From Sphingomonas aracearum (GTDB taxonomy: Bacteria > Pseudomonadota > Alphaproteobacteria > Sphingomonadales > Sphingomonadaceae): a DNA stretch of 64,000 nucleotides. Location: assembly GCF_003345355.1 (NCBI RefSeq), contig NZ_QQNB01000001.1, positions 1,240,001-1,304,000 on the forward strand, in the 5' to 3' direction. The position numbers were made by a program, and so were the translations under genes. Within the stretch, counting starts at the first letter, position 1; the number at the start of each line of letters is the position of its first letter. Under the pieces are notes generated by a model. That model worked only from the letters and a program-made list of their open reading frames with translations. It made no database searches and was not told where the DNA came from. Of this stretch, positions 52,810 to 60,489 are shown one piece after another.

Positions 52810-53631
52810 CTACAGAAAGCCCGCCTGCCGCAGCCAGGCCGCGCACAGGTCCGGCCAGAGCGACACCGGCAGCCCGGGCGTATCCAGCGCGAAGCCGTGC
52901 GGCGCATCGGCAAAGACGTGCAGTTCCGCCGCGCCGCCCTGCCGCTCCCAGGCGGCGTGGAGGCGGCGCGCATTCTCGACCGGCACCACCGGGTCGTTGC
53001 CGCTATAGACGAGGAAGGCGGGCGGCGGCCCCGCCAGCAACTGCGCGTCGGGTTGCAGCCGGTCGTACATCGCCTGCTTCTCGGCGGGCGGCAGCGGCGG
53101 CTTGTCGGCCACGATCGTGCGACCGGCGGCGTTGGTGGAGATCGGGGCATAGCCGATCACCAGCACGTCGGGGCGGGTGGCGGCATCAGAGACGAGGCCC
53201 CACTCCGCCGGCGTTTCCGCGGCCAGACAGGCGGCGAGATGGCCGCCCGAGGACAGGCCGACCACCCCGACCGAACCGTGCGCTTCCCGCAGCAGCCGCA
53301 TCGCCGCCAGCGCGTCCGCCAGCGGCGCGGCCGGCCCGTTCGCCGCGTCGGGAAAGCGGTGGATCAGCACCCAGGCATGATAGCCGAGCGCGTTCAGCCA
53401 GCGCGCGACCTGCACGCCTTCGCGCCCGGCCATCAGCTGCACATAGCCCCCGCCGCCGAGCACCAGCATGGCGCGGCCGTTGGGCTGCTCTGGTGCGAAT
53501 TCGAGCAGCAGCGGCTGGGCGACGGCGGTGACCACCGCCAGCGCGGGATCGGCGACCGCGGCGTCGAACGTCACCGCCCCCGCCGCCAGCGGCGCGCCGT
53601 CGAGGGGGCGGACCGAAGAGGCGTTCAGCAT
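52810..53631 (-). CDS. Alpha/beta hydrolase (carbohydrate esterase-like)
   Basis: A 273-residue hydrolase without an obvious signal peptide. The oxyanion region is VLGGGGYVQLM, the nucleophile is in GLSSGGH, the acid in YSGNDPVVP and the His in DAPHGFALD. It is a distant relative of the esterases at 28367 and 58764, but the absence of a leader suggests cytosolic action. Last gene of the leftward unit with GH43 and the lactonase candidate; it overlaps the GH43 end by seven bases. Confidence 0.75.
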   Translation of the reverse strand: MLNASSVRPLDGAPLAAGAVTFDAAVADPALAVVTAVAQPLLLEFAPEQPNGRAMLVLGGGGYVQLMAGREGVQVARWLNALGYHAWVLIHRFPDAANGPAAPLADALAAMRLLREAHGSVGVVGLSSGGHLAACLAAETPAEWGLVSDAATRPDVLVIGYAPISTNAAGRTIVADKPPLPPAEKQAMYDRLQPDAQLLAGPPPAFLVYSGNDPVVPVENARRLHAAWERQGGAAELHVFADAPHGFALDTPGLPVSLWPDLCAAWLRQAGFL

Positions 53632-54692
53632 CCCGGATGCGCGCCGTCGAAGGAGGAATGGCCCGCCACGCACGGGTGCGTGGGATAGGCCTCGCCGTCC
53701 AGCTCCACCGCCTCGCGCACCACGCTCAGCCGGTCGCCATCGTCGCGCATCTCGTAGAGCTTGCCGAGCGCGTAATTGAACGGCCGGTGCAGGATCATCA
53801 TCAGCTTGCCGTCGAACGTGCGGAACAGCATGCCATGGCCGCTTTCGCGCTCCACCAGCGTGCCGAGCTGCTCCCACGGCCCCGCCAGCGTGCCCGATTT
53901 CGACCGCGCCTGCGCCTCCACATAGCCCTTGGTGCCGTAGCTGGACCACAGCATGAGGAGCTCGCCCGTCTTCGACCGGTAGAGTTCCGGCCCGTCGGTG
54001 ACGAACACCGTGTCACCGTTGGGCTGCTTCTGCCCCACCGCCCAGGGCGCCTCGTTGGCACGGAACAGGAATTGCGGCGGGCCGGCGGCGGCGAGCTCGT
54101 CGGTCAGCGGCACCGCCTCGATCGTGCCCACCGTCGTCTGCCACCATTCATGCGCGTAGGCGAGCCACGGCTTGCCCTTCGGATCGACATAGAGCGAGCC
54201 GTCGAGCGTCATCAGCTTCGGGTCGACGATCGGCTCGCCGCCGCGCACCAGCTTGTACGGGCCGTCGACCCTGTCGGCGACGGCGAGCACCGTGCCACGG
54301 CGGTATGTCTCGCGCGTGCCGTTCTTGCCCAGCTTGGCCGCCGGATCGTGAAAGGTGGTGAACAGATACCATTTCCCCTTCCACCGGTGCACTTCGGGCG
54401 CCCAGCTGCCGGCCTTCGCCCACAGGCCGTCCGGCAGCACGAAGGCGAGCTTCGGCCTGGTCCAATGCTTCAGGTCGCGGCTGGCATAGACCATGGTGCC
54501 GAGCCGCCTTTCCCCGGTCATCGTCGCTTCGTTGCGCGTGAACAGGTAATAGGTGCGGGTGCCCGCGTCGGCGACGATCCACGGATCGTGGAGGTGCATC
54601 GCCGTCATCACCAGCGGCGCCTCAGCGGCTTGCGGCGCGGGCGCCGCGGCCGACAGCAGGGCGGCGGCCAGAAGCGCGAGCAGGCGCCTCAC
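53625..54692 (-). CDS. Glycoside hydrolase family 43, exported
   Basis: A 355-residue five-bladed propeller with signal peptide (VRRLLALLAAALLSAAAPAP). GH43-like catalytic segments: HLHDPWIVADAGTRTYYLFT (base Asp), GSWAPEVHRWKGKWYLFTTFHDP, DPKLMTLDGSLYVDPKGKPWLAYAHEW (transition-state Asp) and the later GHGMLFRTFDGKLMMILHRP (His). Family members are arabinofuranosidases, xylosidases or galactosidases; here arabinan or galactan side chains of pectin are the likely target. The GTG start overlaps the lactonase candidate stop (GTGA). Confidence 0.82.
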   Translation of the reverse strand: MRRLLALLAAALLSAAAPAPQAAEAPLVMTAMHLHDPWIVADAGTRTYYLFTRNEATMTGERRLGTMVYASRDLKHWTRPKLAFVLPDGLWAKAGSWAPEVHRWKGKWYLFTTFHDPAAKLGKNGTRETYRRGTVLAVADRVDGPYKLVRGGEPIVDPKLMTLDGSLYVDPKGKPWLAYAHEWWQTTVGTIEAVPLTDELAAAGPPQFLFRANEAPWAVGQKQPNGDTVFVTDGPELYRSKTGELLMLWSSYGTKGYVEAQARSKSGTLAGPWEQLGTLVERESGHGMLFRTFDGKLMMILHRPFNYALGKLYEMRDDGDRLSVVREAVELDGEAYPTHPCVAGHSSFDGAHPGC

Positions 54693-55591
54693 AGGTCCAG
54701 ACCCAGCCGGTAGAGGCGGTTGGCGTTGCGGCCCCACAAATCGCGCTGCTCGTCCTCGGAGAAGCCCGCGGCAAACCGGCCCAGCGTCTCCATCGTCTGG
54801 TCGACGCTGGCGAAGAGCTTGTCGGTGGGGACATCACTGGCAAACAGGCAGCGGTTTGTGCCGAACAGGTCCACCGTTTCGGCCAGGAACGGCAGGATAT
54901 CCGCCGCCTGCCAGTTCCGCTTGAGGAAGCCGAAGCCGGAAAGCTTCACCGCGACATGGGGCAGCGCGGCCAGCGCCGCCATGCCGCGCCGCCAGTCGGC
55001 CACCCCGTCCGCATCGCTCAACACCGGCATGCCCAGATGGTTGACGATCACCGGGACTTCCGGGTGTCGCTCCAGCAGCGGCACGAGGCCCGGCATCTGG
55101 CCGGGATAGCATTGCAGGTCGAACGACAGGCGATGCCGGCCGAGCAGCGCATAGCCCGCCGCCCAGGCCTCGTCCCGCGTCACGTCGCGCGGGCCGTAGG
55201 TGCGCTGCGGATGGGGATGCCAATTGACGATCTGACGAATGCCCTTGACCCTGCCATGTGCCGCCTGCCGGGCGAGCACGTCCGCCGCGTCGGCGCCGTC
55301 CAGCGCGGCATAGGCGACGAGGCCAGTGGGAAGGCCGGTTTCCTCGGCAAGCCCTTCCAGCCATTCGGTCTCGAGCAGGGCATGGGCGGCATCGGCGCCG
55401 GCATCGACATGCACCGCGCCGACCATGTTCCACTTGGCCAGGTCGGCGCGGTAGTCGGTTGGCGCATAATCCCGCGCGATCGCCTCCACGCTGCCGTTGG
55501 GACCGTCATCGGCGAAGGGCGGCGAGAGCCAGGCGTAGCGAAGCCGCGACAGCTCCCACAGGTGGATGTGCGCATCGACAAACGGGATCAT
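54689..55591 (-). CDS. Amidohydrolase family, L-rhamnono-1,4-lactonase candidate
   Basis: A 300-residue cytosolic amidohydrolase-2 family protein. The metal HxH is in FVDAHIHLWEL (His8, His10); further ligands are in VNWHPHPQ, VIVNHLGMP and LFASDVPTD. The family includes sugar lactonases such as L-fuconolactonase. Given L-rhamnose dehydrogenase and L-rhamnonate dehydratase in the same window, ring opening of L-rhamnono-lactone to L-rhamnonate (LRA2 step) is the best fit. The ATG at 55591 has AGGAGAGG upstream. Confidence 0.78.
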   Translation of the reverse strand: MIPFVDAHIHLWELSRLRYAWLSPPFADDGPNGSVEAIARDYAPTDYRADLAKWNMVGAVHVDAGADAAHALLETEWLEGLAEETGLPTGLVAYAALDGADAADVLARQAAHGRVKGIRQIVNWHPHPQRTYGPRDVTRDEAWAAGYALLGRHRLSFDLQCYPGQMPGLVPLLERHPEVPVIVNHLGMPVLSDADGVADWRRGMAALAALPHVAVKLSGFGFLKRNWQAADILPFLAETVDLFGTNRCLFASDVPTDKLFASVDQTMETLGRFAAGFSEDEQRDLWGRNANRLYRLGLDL

Positions 55592-55645
55592 GCGGCCTCT
55601 CCTGACCACTTCGGCCGCCCCTGCACTCGCTCCTACCCCGTTCCT

Positions 55646-55745
55646 CCTGAGTAGGGGCTGAGCGCAGCGAAGACCCGTATCGAAGGACACGCCATGCCAC
55701 TTGTCCTTCGATACGCCACTTCGCTGCGCTCAGCGGCTACTCAGG
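55646..55745. repeat. Large three-stem palindrome between SDR and lactonase genes
   Basis: Three nested perfect arms: CCTGAGTAG (55646-55654) with CTACTCAGG (55737-55745), CTGAGCGCAGCGAAG (55658-55672) with its complement (55719-55733), and CGTATCGAAGGACA (55676-55689) with its complement (55702-55715). That is 38 paired bases with a 12-base loop. It could end or attenuate transcription between the two halves of the leftward rhamnose cluster. Confidence 0.8.
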
Positions 55746-55778
55746 ACGAACGGCGTGGACTGCCCCGTGCCTATCGTA

Positions 55779-56528
55779 TCAGAACGTGGTGCGCCCGCCC
55801 GACGTATCGAACGTCGCGGCGGTGGTGAAGCTGCACTCCTCGCTGGCGGCGAAGCACACCATCGCCGTCGATTCATGCACTTCGCCCAGCCGCCCCATCG
55901 GGATCTTGGAGCGCATGTAGTCCACCTGGCTCTGCGGCAGCTGCGCGAGGATCGGGCTCTCGAACGTCGCCGGGGTCAGCGCGTTGGCGATCACGCCCTT
56001 GCCGGCCAGTTCCTTGCCGAGCGACTTGGTCAGCCCGATCACCGCCGCCTTGGTCGCAGAGTAAGCGGAGGCGTTGGGATTGCCCTCCTTGCCGGCGACC
56101 GAGGCCACGTTGACGATCCGGCCATAGCCGTTCTCGAGCAGGTAGGGCACCACCGCACGGTTGCAGTAGAACAGGCCGTTGAGGTTGACGTTCACCACCT
56201 GCAGCCAGCTGTCGATCGGATATTCGTGCACCGGCGCGGTCGCCCCGGTGATCCCGGCCGAGCAGACCAGGATGTCGATCTTGCCCATCGCCTCCGCCGA
56301 CGCCTTGGCCGCGGCGACCACCGCATCGCTATCGCCGACGTTCAGCGCGACCACGTGCGTGGCGCCCGTCTCGGCCTTGGCGGCGTCCAGCGCCTCGGCG
56401 TTCATGTCCCACAGCACGGCCTTGCCGCCCTCGGCGACGATGCGCTTCGCCACGTCCTTGCCCAGGCCCGACGCGCCGCCGGTGACGACCGCGCAGCGGC
56501 CGGAAAAGCGACCTTCGTACACGCTCAT
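55779..56528 (-). CDS. SDR dehydrogenase, 2-keto-3-deoxy-L-rhamnonate 4-dehydrogenase candidate (LRA5 type)
   Basis: A 249-residue cytosolic short-chain dehydrogenase: TGGASGLG (16-23), CSAG, catalytic Ser/Tyr/Lys in VNVASVAGKEGNPNASAYSATK. In the Sphingomonas-type rhamnose route an SDR oxidises 2-keto-3-deoxy-L-rhamnonate at C4 to the 2,4-diketo acid. Position between rhamnonate dehydratase plus FAH hydrolase and the lactonase supports that role over general SDR activity. The C-terminal segment CSFTTAATFDTSGGRTTF is typical of this subgroup. The start overlaps the FAH gene by four bases. Confidence 0.83.
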   Translation of the reverse strand: MSVYEGRFSGRCAVVTGGASGLGKDVAKRIVAEGGKAVLWDMNAEALDAAKAETGATHVVALNVGDSDAVVAAAKASAEAMGKIDILVCSAGITGATAPVHEYPIDSWLQVVNVNLNGLFYCNRAVVPYLLENGYGRIVNVASVAGKEGNPNASAYSATKAAVIGLTKSLGKELAGKGVIANALTPATFESPILAQLPQSQVDYMRSKIPMGRLGEVHESTAMVCFAASEECSFTTAATFDTSGGRTTF

Positions 56529-57382
56529 GCCAGCTTCCCCTCGCCCAGATGGCGCCACTCGACCACGTTCTGCTTCTGCGTACCGAGCTTGGCGATCGAC
56601 AGCTCCATCACGTCGCCCGCCTTCAGGAAGATCTTCTCCGGCTTCTTGCCCTCGCCCACGCCCGGCGGGGTGCCGGTGATGACCAGGTCGCCCGGATAGA
56701 GCGTGACATATTCGGACACGTAGGAGATCAGCTCGTCCACCGCGAAGATCATCGTCCTGGTGTTGCCGGTCTGCATGCGCTCGCCGTTCACGTCGAGGCG
56801 CATGTCCAGGTCCTGGGGATCGCCCACCTCGTCCGGAGTCACCAGCCACGGGCCGGTCGGGCAGAAGGTGTCATGTCCCTTGCCCTTGGACCATTGCGTG
56901 CCGCGCTCCTTCTGGTTGAACCGCTCCGACACGTCGTTGACCAGCGTATAGCCGGCCACCTTGTCGAGCGCCTCGTCCCGGGGCGTGTAGCGGCAGGTCT
57001 TGCCGATGATGACGCCCAGCTCGACTTCCCAGTCGCCGTGCGTCGAGCCTTTCGGCAGCACCACGTCGTCGTTCGGACCGCAAAGCGACGACAATGCCTT
57101 CATGAACATCACCGGCTCGGTCGGGATCGGCAGGCCGGATTCGATCGCATGGTCGCGGTAGTTCAGGCCGATCGCGACGATCTTGCCGATGCCGGCGATC
57201 GGCACGCCGATGCGCGGGTTGCCCTCGACGGCAGGAAGCGACGCCACATCGGCGGCGAGCGCCTGCGGCAGGGTCTCGATCGTCAGGTCGGCCACGACGC
57301 CGGACAGATCGCGGAGCGTACCATCGGTATCGACGACGCCCGGCTTTTCCTGGCCCGGCTGGCCATAGCGGCAGAGTTTCAT
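56525..57382 (-). CDS. FAH-family hydrolase, 2,4-diketo-3-deoxy-L-rhamnonate hydrolase candidate (LRA6 type)
   Basis: A 285-residue enzyme of the fumarylacetoacetate hydrolase family. Metal ligands lie in GDWEVELGVIIGK and downstream in GYTLVNDVSERFNQKERG; IVAIGLNYRDHAIESG and GDLVITGTPPGVGEG are family blocks. LRA6 enzymes split the 2,4-diketo-3-deoxy sugar acid into pyruvate and L-lactate. Gene order dehydratase, FAH, SDR in one strand matches the described Sphingomonas pathway. Spacing to the dehydratase is 19 bases. Confidence 0.87.
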   Translation of the reverse strand: MKLCRYGQPGQEKPGVVDTDGTLRDLSGVVADLTIETLPQALAADVASLPAVEGNPRIGVPIAGIGKIVAIGLNYRDHAIESGLPIPTEPVMFMKALSSLCGPNDDVVLPKGSTHGDWEVELGVIIGKTCRYTPRDEALDKVAGYTLVNDVSERFNQKERGTQWSKGKGHDTFCPTGPWLVTPDEVGDPQDLDMRLDVNGERMQTGNTRTMIFAVDELISYVSEYVTLYPGDLVITGTPPGVGEGKKPEKIFLKAGDVMELSIAKLGTQKQNVVEWRHLGEGKLA

Positions 57383-57401
57383 GGGAAGGCTCCTGGGGAA
57401 A

Positions 57402-58595
57402 TCAATGCGTGTAGGGACGGTGCATCGCGATCTCGCGATTGAGCTCCACGCCGAAGCCCGGCTGGTCCAGCGCGGAGGCGCGCAGGCGGCCATTCTCGGG
57501 CACCGGCTCGCCGAGCAGCTGGGGGCTAAACATCGGCACCACTTCGGTCGGTCCGGGATGCATCATCAGGAACTCGGCAAAGGGCGAGTTGTGGCGGGTG
57601 ATGACGAAATGGTAGGAGTAGACGGACGAGCCGTGCGGCACGACCAGCTTGCCGTTGGCATCCGCCAGCGCGCTGATCTTCAGCAGCTCCGTCACGCCGC
57701 CGCACCAGCCCACGTCCGGCTGGATGATGTCGCAGCAATCCATCTCCATCAGCATCCTGAAGCCCCAGCGGGTCGCTTCATGCTCGCCGGTGGTCACCAG
57801 CATGCCCGTGGGCACGTTCTTCTTGAGCTGCGCATAGCCCCAGTAATCGTCGGGGCTGATCGCTTCCTCGATCCATTTCAGGCCATGCTCGTGCGCCGCG
57901 ATGGCGAGGCGCGTGGCATAGTCCACGTCCAGCGCCATCCAGCAGTCCCACATCAGCCAGAAATCGTCACCCACCTTCGCGCGCATGTCGGCCAGCTCGG
58001 CGATGTTCTTGTGCAGGCCCTCCAGCCCTTCCGCCGGGCCGTGGTGCAGCGGCATCTTGCCGCCGATGAAGCCCAGCTCCCTGGCGACATCCGGCCGCGC
58101 ACCGGTGGCGTAGAATTGCAGCTCGTCGCGCACCGCGCCGCCGAGCATGTGGTAGACCGGCTCCCCGCGCAGCTTGCCGAGCAGGTCCCACAGCGCCAGG
58201 TCGACGCCGGAGATCGCGTTGATGACGAGCCCCTTGCGCCCGTAATATTGGGTCGAGAAGTACATCTGGTCCCAGATCTTCTCGTAATCGGTGGGCGCCC
58301 GGCCCTCGAGGAAGCGGGCGAGGTGCTTCTCCACGATATAGCAGCCCGGCTCGCCGCCGGTGGTCACCGCGAAGCCGATCGTGCCGTCCTCGGCCTCGAT
58401 CTCCACCACCAGGGTGCCGAGCACGTTGATGCCGAAGCTCTGGCGCGACTGGCGATATTCGGGGTAGCGGCTCATCGGCGTGGCGATGTGGTTGTCGATC
58501 CAGTGGCCTTCGCCCTGGTCGTGATAATCGGCCCCGCCCCCGCGCACGGTGAAGGCACGAACATGCTTGATCTTCGGCAATTGTGCGATCGGCAC
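57402..58595 (-). CDS. rhmD: L-rhamnonate dehydratase (enolase superfamily)
   Basis: A 397-residue enzyme converting L-rhamnonate to 2-keto-3-deoxy-L-rhamnonate. Enolase-superfamily metal residues are in [28 protein letters not shown] and [12 protein letters not shown]; a His is in [22 protein letters not shown], the RhmD-type C-terminal loop. [13 protein letters not shown] matches the rhamnonate-dehydratase substrate loop. The GTG at 58595, preceded by GGGAG, gives a length near E. coli RhmD. First gene of the leftward rhamnose operon, opposite the esterase at 58764. Confidence 0.9.
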   Translation of the reverse strand: MPIAQLPKIKHVRAFTVRGGGADYHDQGEGHWIDNHIATPMSRYPEYRQSRQSFGINVLGTLVVEIEAEDGTIGFAVTTGGEPGCYIVEKHLARFLEGRAPTDYEKIWDQMYFSTQYYGRKGLVINAISGVDLALWDLLGKLRGEPVYHMLGGAVRDELQFYATGARPDVARELGFIGGKMPLHHGPAEGLEGLHKNIAELADMRAKVGDDFWLMWDCWMALDVDYATRLAIAAHEHGLKWIEEAISPDDYWGYAQLKKNVPTGMLVTTGEHEATRWGFRMLMEMDCCDIIQPDVGWCGGVTELLKISALADANGKLVVPHGSSVYSYHFVITRHNSPFAEFLMMHPGPTEVVPMFSPQLLGEPVPENGRLRASALDQPGFGVELNREIAMHRPYTH

Positions 58596-58687
58596 CTGCT
58601 TGCTCCCTTGTCGCCAGGGTGGGAACAGGCCCAAATGGCGCCGAGCCCTCCCCCCGTGAGCCGTTTGCCCCATTTGGCTTGGCAACG

Positions 58688-58702
58688 TCTCACTTTATGA
58701 GA
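58688..58702. promoter_or_regulatory. Operator-like palindrome, site D, in a divergent promoter region
   Basis: TCTCACTTTATGAGA is a 15-bp near-perfect palindrome containing TCAC-TTT-ATGA. It lies between a possible -35 (TTGGCA, 58679-58684) and -10 (TAGGTT, 58703-58708) of the rightward esterase-lut unit, and about 95 bases upstream of the rhmD start. Confidence 0.5.
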
Positions 58703-58763
58703 TAGGTTGTTAGTTGATGGAAATGCCCGCGTCAAACGCAGACTCAAGCGAGAGAAACGGCGC

Positions 58764-59726
58764 GTGAAGCAGGGTCTGGATCGCCGCGCGGTGCTCGCCG
58801 CAGCCGGAGCGCTGCCGCTCTCCGCGTCCCTTCCCGCCCGCGCGCAAGGCACGGCCGCCTTCCGCACGATGCCGCTCTGGCCGGGCAAGCCGCCCGGCGG
58901 CGAACGGGTGACGGCCGTGCAGAAGCAGGTCGAGCGCCAGCCGGCCACCGCCGACGGCAACTACACGGTCGAGCATGTCACCATGCCGACGCTGTCCATG
59001 CTGAAGCCCGCGCGCCCGAACGGGGCGGCGATGCTGCTCCTTCCGGGCGGCGGCTATCGCTTCGTGTCGATGGGCAATGAAGGGTTCCCGGTCGCCCGGC
59101 GTTTCGCGGAGGCGGGCTATACCTGCTTCGTCCTGCTCTACCGCCTGCCGGCCGACCGATGGGCGGCGGGCAGCGACGTGCCCTTGCAGGACGCGCAACG
59201 CGCCGTGCGCACCATCCGCTCGATGGCGGGGCGCGAGGGCTATGACCCGCAGCGGATCGGCGTGGCCGGCTTCTCCGCGGGCGGGCATCTCGCCGCCTGG
59301 CTCTCCACCCGCGCGCCGAGGCAGATCGCCGCGCCGATCGACGCGATCGACCGCCAGTCCCCGCTCGTGAACGCCGCCGCCTTCATTTACCCCGTCATCA
59401 CCCTGCGCGACCCGCTTGCCCACCAGGGCTCGCGCGAGCAACTGCTCGGCATCGACGCACCGGCCGACCGCATCGCCGCCTATTCGCTGGAGGAGAACGT
59501 GATCGCCACGCCGCCGCCCGCCGTGCTGGTCCACGCGCTGGACGACACCGCCGTGCCCTGGCGCAACAGCATGCTGATGGCGGAGGCCCTGCTCGCGCGC
59601 AAAAGCCCGGTGGAGCTGCACCTGCTGGAATCCGGCGGGCACGGCTTCGGTCTGGGCGCCGACAAGCCGGCGGTGGCGATGTGGCCGGACCTCACCGCCG
59701 CCTTCTTCCAGCGCCATGGAGTCTGA
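58764..59726 (+). CDS. Exported alpha/beta hydrolase, paralogue of the 28367 esterase
   Basis: About 320 residues from a GTG at 58764 (VKQGLDRRAVLAAAGALPL), giving a leader with paired arginines; a TTG at 58707 would add 19 very basic residues and is less likely. The catalytic frame is LPGGGY, GFSAGGHLAAW (Ser), HALDDTAVP (Asp) and SGGHGFG (His). It shares MLKPARPNGAA, LLYRLPADRWAAG and LQDAQRAVR with the enzyme at 28367. A sugar acetylesterase role on pectic fragments is inferred. First gene before lutABC, whose lutA starts two bases after its stop. Confidence 0.78.
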   Translation: MKQGLDRRAVLAAAGALPLSASLPARAQGTAAFRTMPLWPGKPPGGERVTAVQKQVERQPATADGNYTVEHVTMPTLSMLKPARPNGAAMLLLPGGGYRFVSMGNEGFPVARRFAEAGYTCFVLLYRLPADRWAAGSDVPLQDAQRAVRTIRSMAGREGYDPQRIGVAGFSAGGHLAAWLSTRAPRQIAAPIDAIDRQSPLVNAAAFIYPVITLRDPLAHQGSREQLLGIDAPADRIAAYSLEENVIATPPPAVLVHALDDTAVPWRNSMLMAEALLARKSPVELHLLESGGHGFGLGADKPAVAMWPDLTAAFFQRHGV

Positions 59727-59727
59727 C

Positions 59728-60489
59728 ATGGCCGACCAGCCCAGGATCGCGCTGTTCGTCACCTGCCTGGTGGACCTGATCCGGCCGCGGATCGGCTTCG
59801 CCGCGCTCGCCACGCTGGAGGCGGCAGGCTGCGACGTGGTCGTGCCCGAGGCGCAGACCTGCTGCGGCCAGCCCGCGCTCAATTCCGGCGACCGCAAGAC
59901 CGCCGAGAAGATGGCGCGGCGCAACATTGCGCTGCTCGAAGGCTATGACGCGGTGGTCGTGCCCTCCGGCTCCTGCGCGGCGACGATGCGGGTGCACTAC
60001 CCCGAGATCCTGGAGCATGACGCCAAGTGGCTGCCGCGCGCCAGGGCGCTGGCCGCGAAGACCTACGAGATCCTCGCCTATCTGGACGAGGTGCGCGGCT
60101 GGCGGCCGGACGACGTCGCCCTGCCCGCCACCGCCACCTATCACGACAGCTGCTCCGGCCTGCGCGAACTCGGCATCAAGCGCCAGCCGCGCCGGCTGCT
60201 CGGCGCGGTGGAGGGCCTCTCGCTCAAGCCGCTGGCCGGCGAGGAAACGTGCTGCGGCTTCGGCGGCACCTTTTGCGTGAAGTATCCGGCGATCTCCAAT
60301 GCGATCGTCGGCGAGAAGGCGGCGGCGATCGACGCGGCGCAAGCGGACCTGCTGCTGTCGGGCGATCTCGGCTGCCTGATGAACATGGCGGGCAAGCTCC
60401 ACCGCGAGGGCTCGGCCGTGCGCGCGTTCCACACGGTGGAGGTGCTCGCCGGCATGGGCGACGGCCCGGCCATCGGAGAGGACGCATGA
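59728..60489 (+). CDS. lutA: L-lactate utilisation Fe-S protein LutA (YkgE-like)
   Basis: A 253-residue cytosolic protein with two cysteine-rich CCG modules: EAQTCCGQPALNSGD (about residue 50) and GEETCCGFGGTF (about residue 175), plus a DSCSGLREL segment. LutABC together oxidise L-lactate to pyruvate. The ATG at 59728 has GGAG six bases upstream; an ATG at 59716 overlaps the esterase. It overlaps lutB by four bases (ATGA). Confidence 0.9.
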   Translation: MADQPRIALFVTCLVDLIRPRIGFAALATLEAAGCDVVVPEAQTCCGQPALNSGDRKTAEKMARRNIALLEGYDAVVVPSGSCAATMRVHYPEILEHDAKWLPRARALAAKTYEILAYLDEVRGWRPDDVALPATATYHDSCSGLRELGIKRQPRRLLGAVEGLSLKPLAGEETCCGFGGTFCVKYPAISNAIVGEKAAAIDAAQADLLLSGDLGCLMNMAGKLHREGSAVRAFHTVEVLAGMGDGPAIGEDA

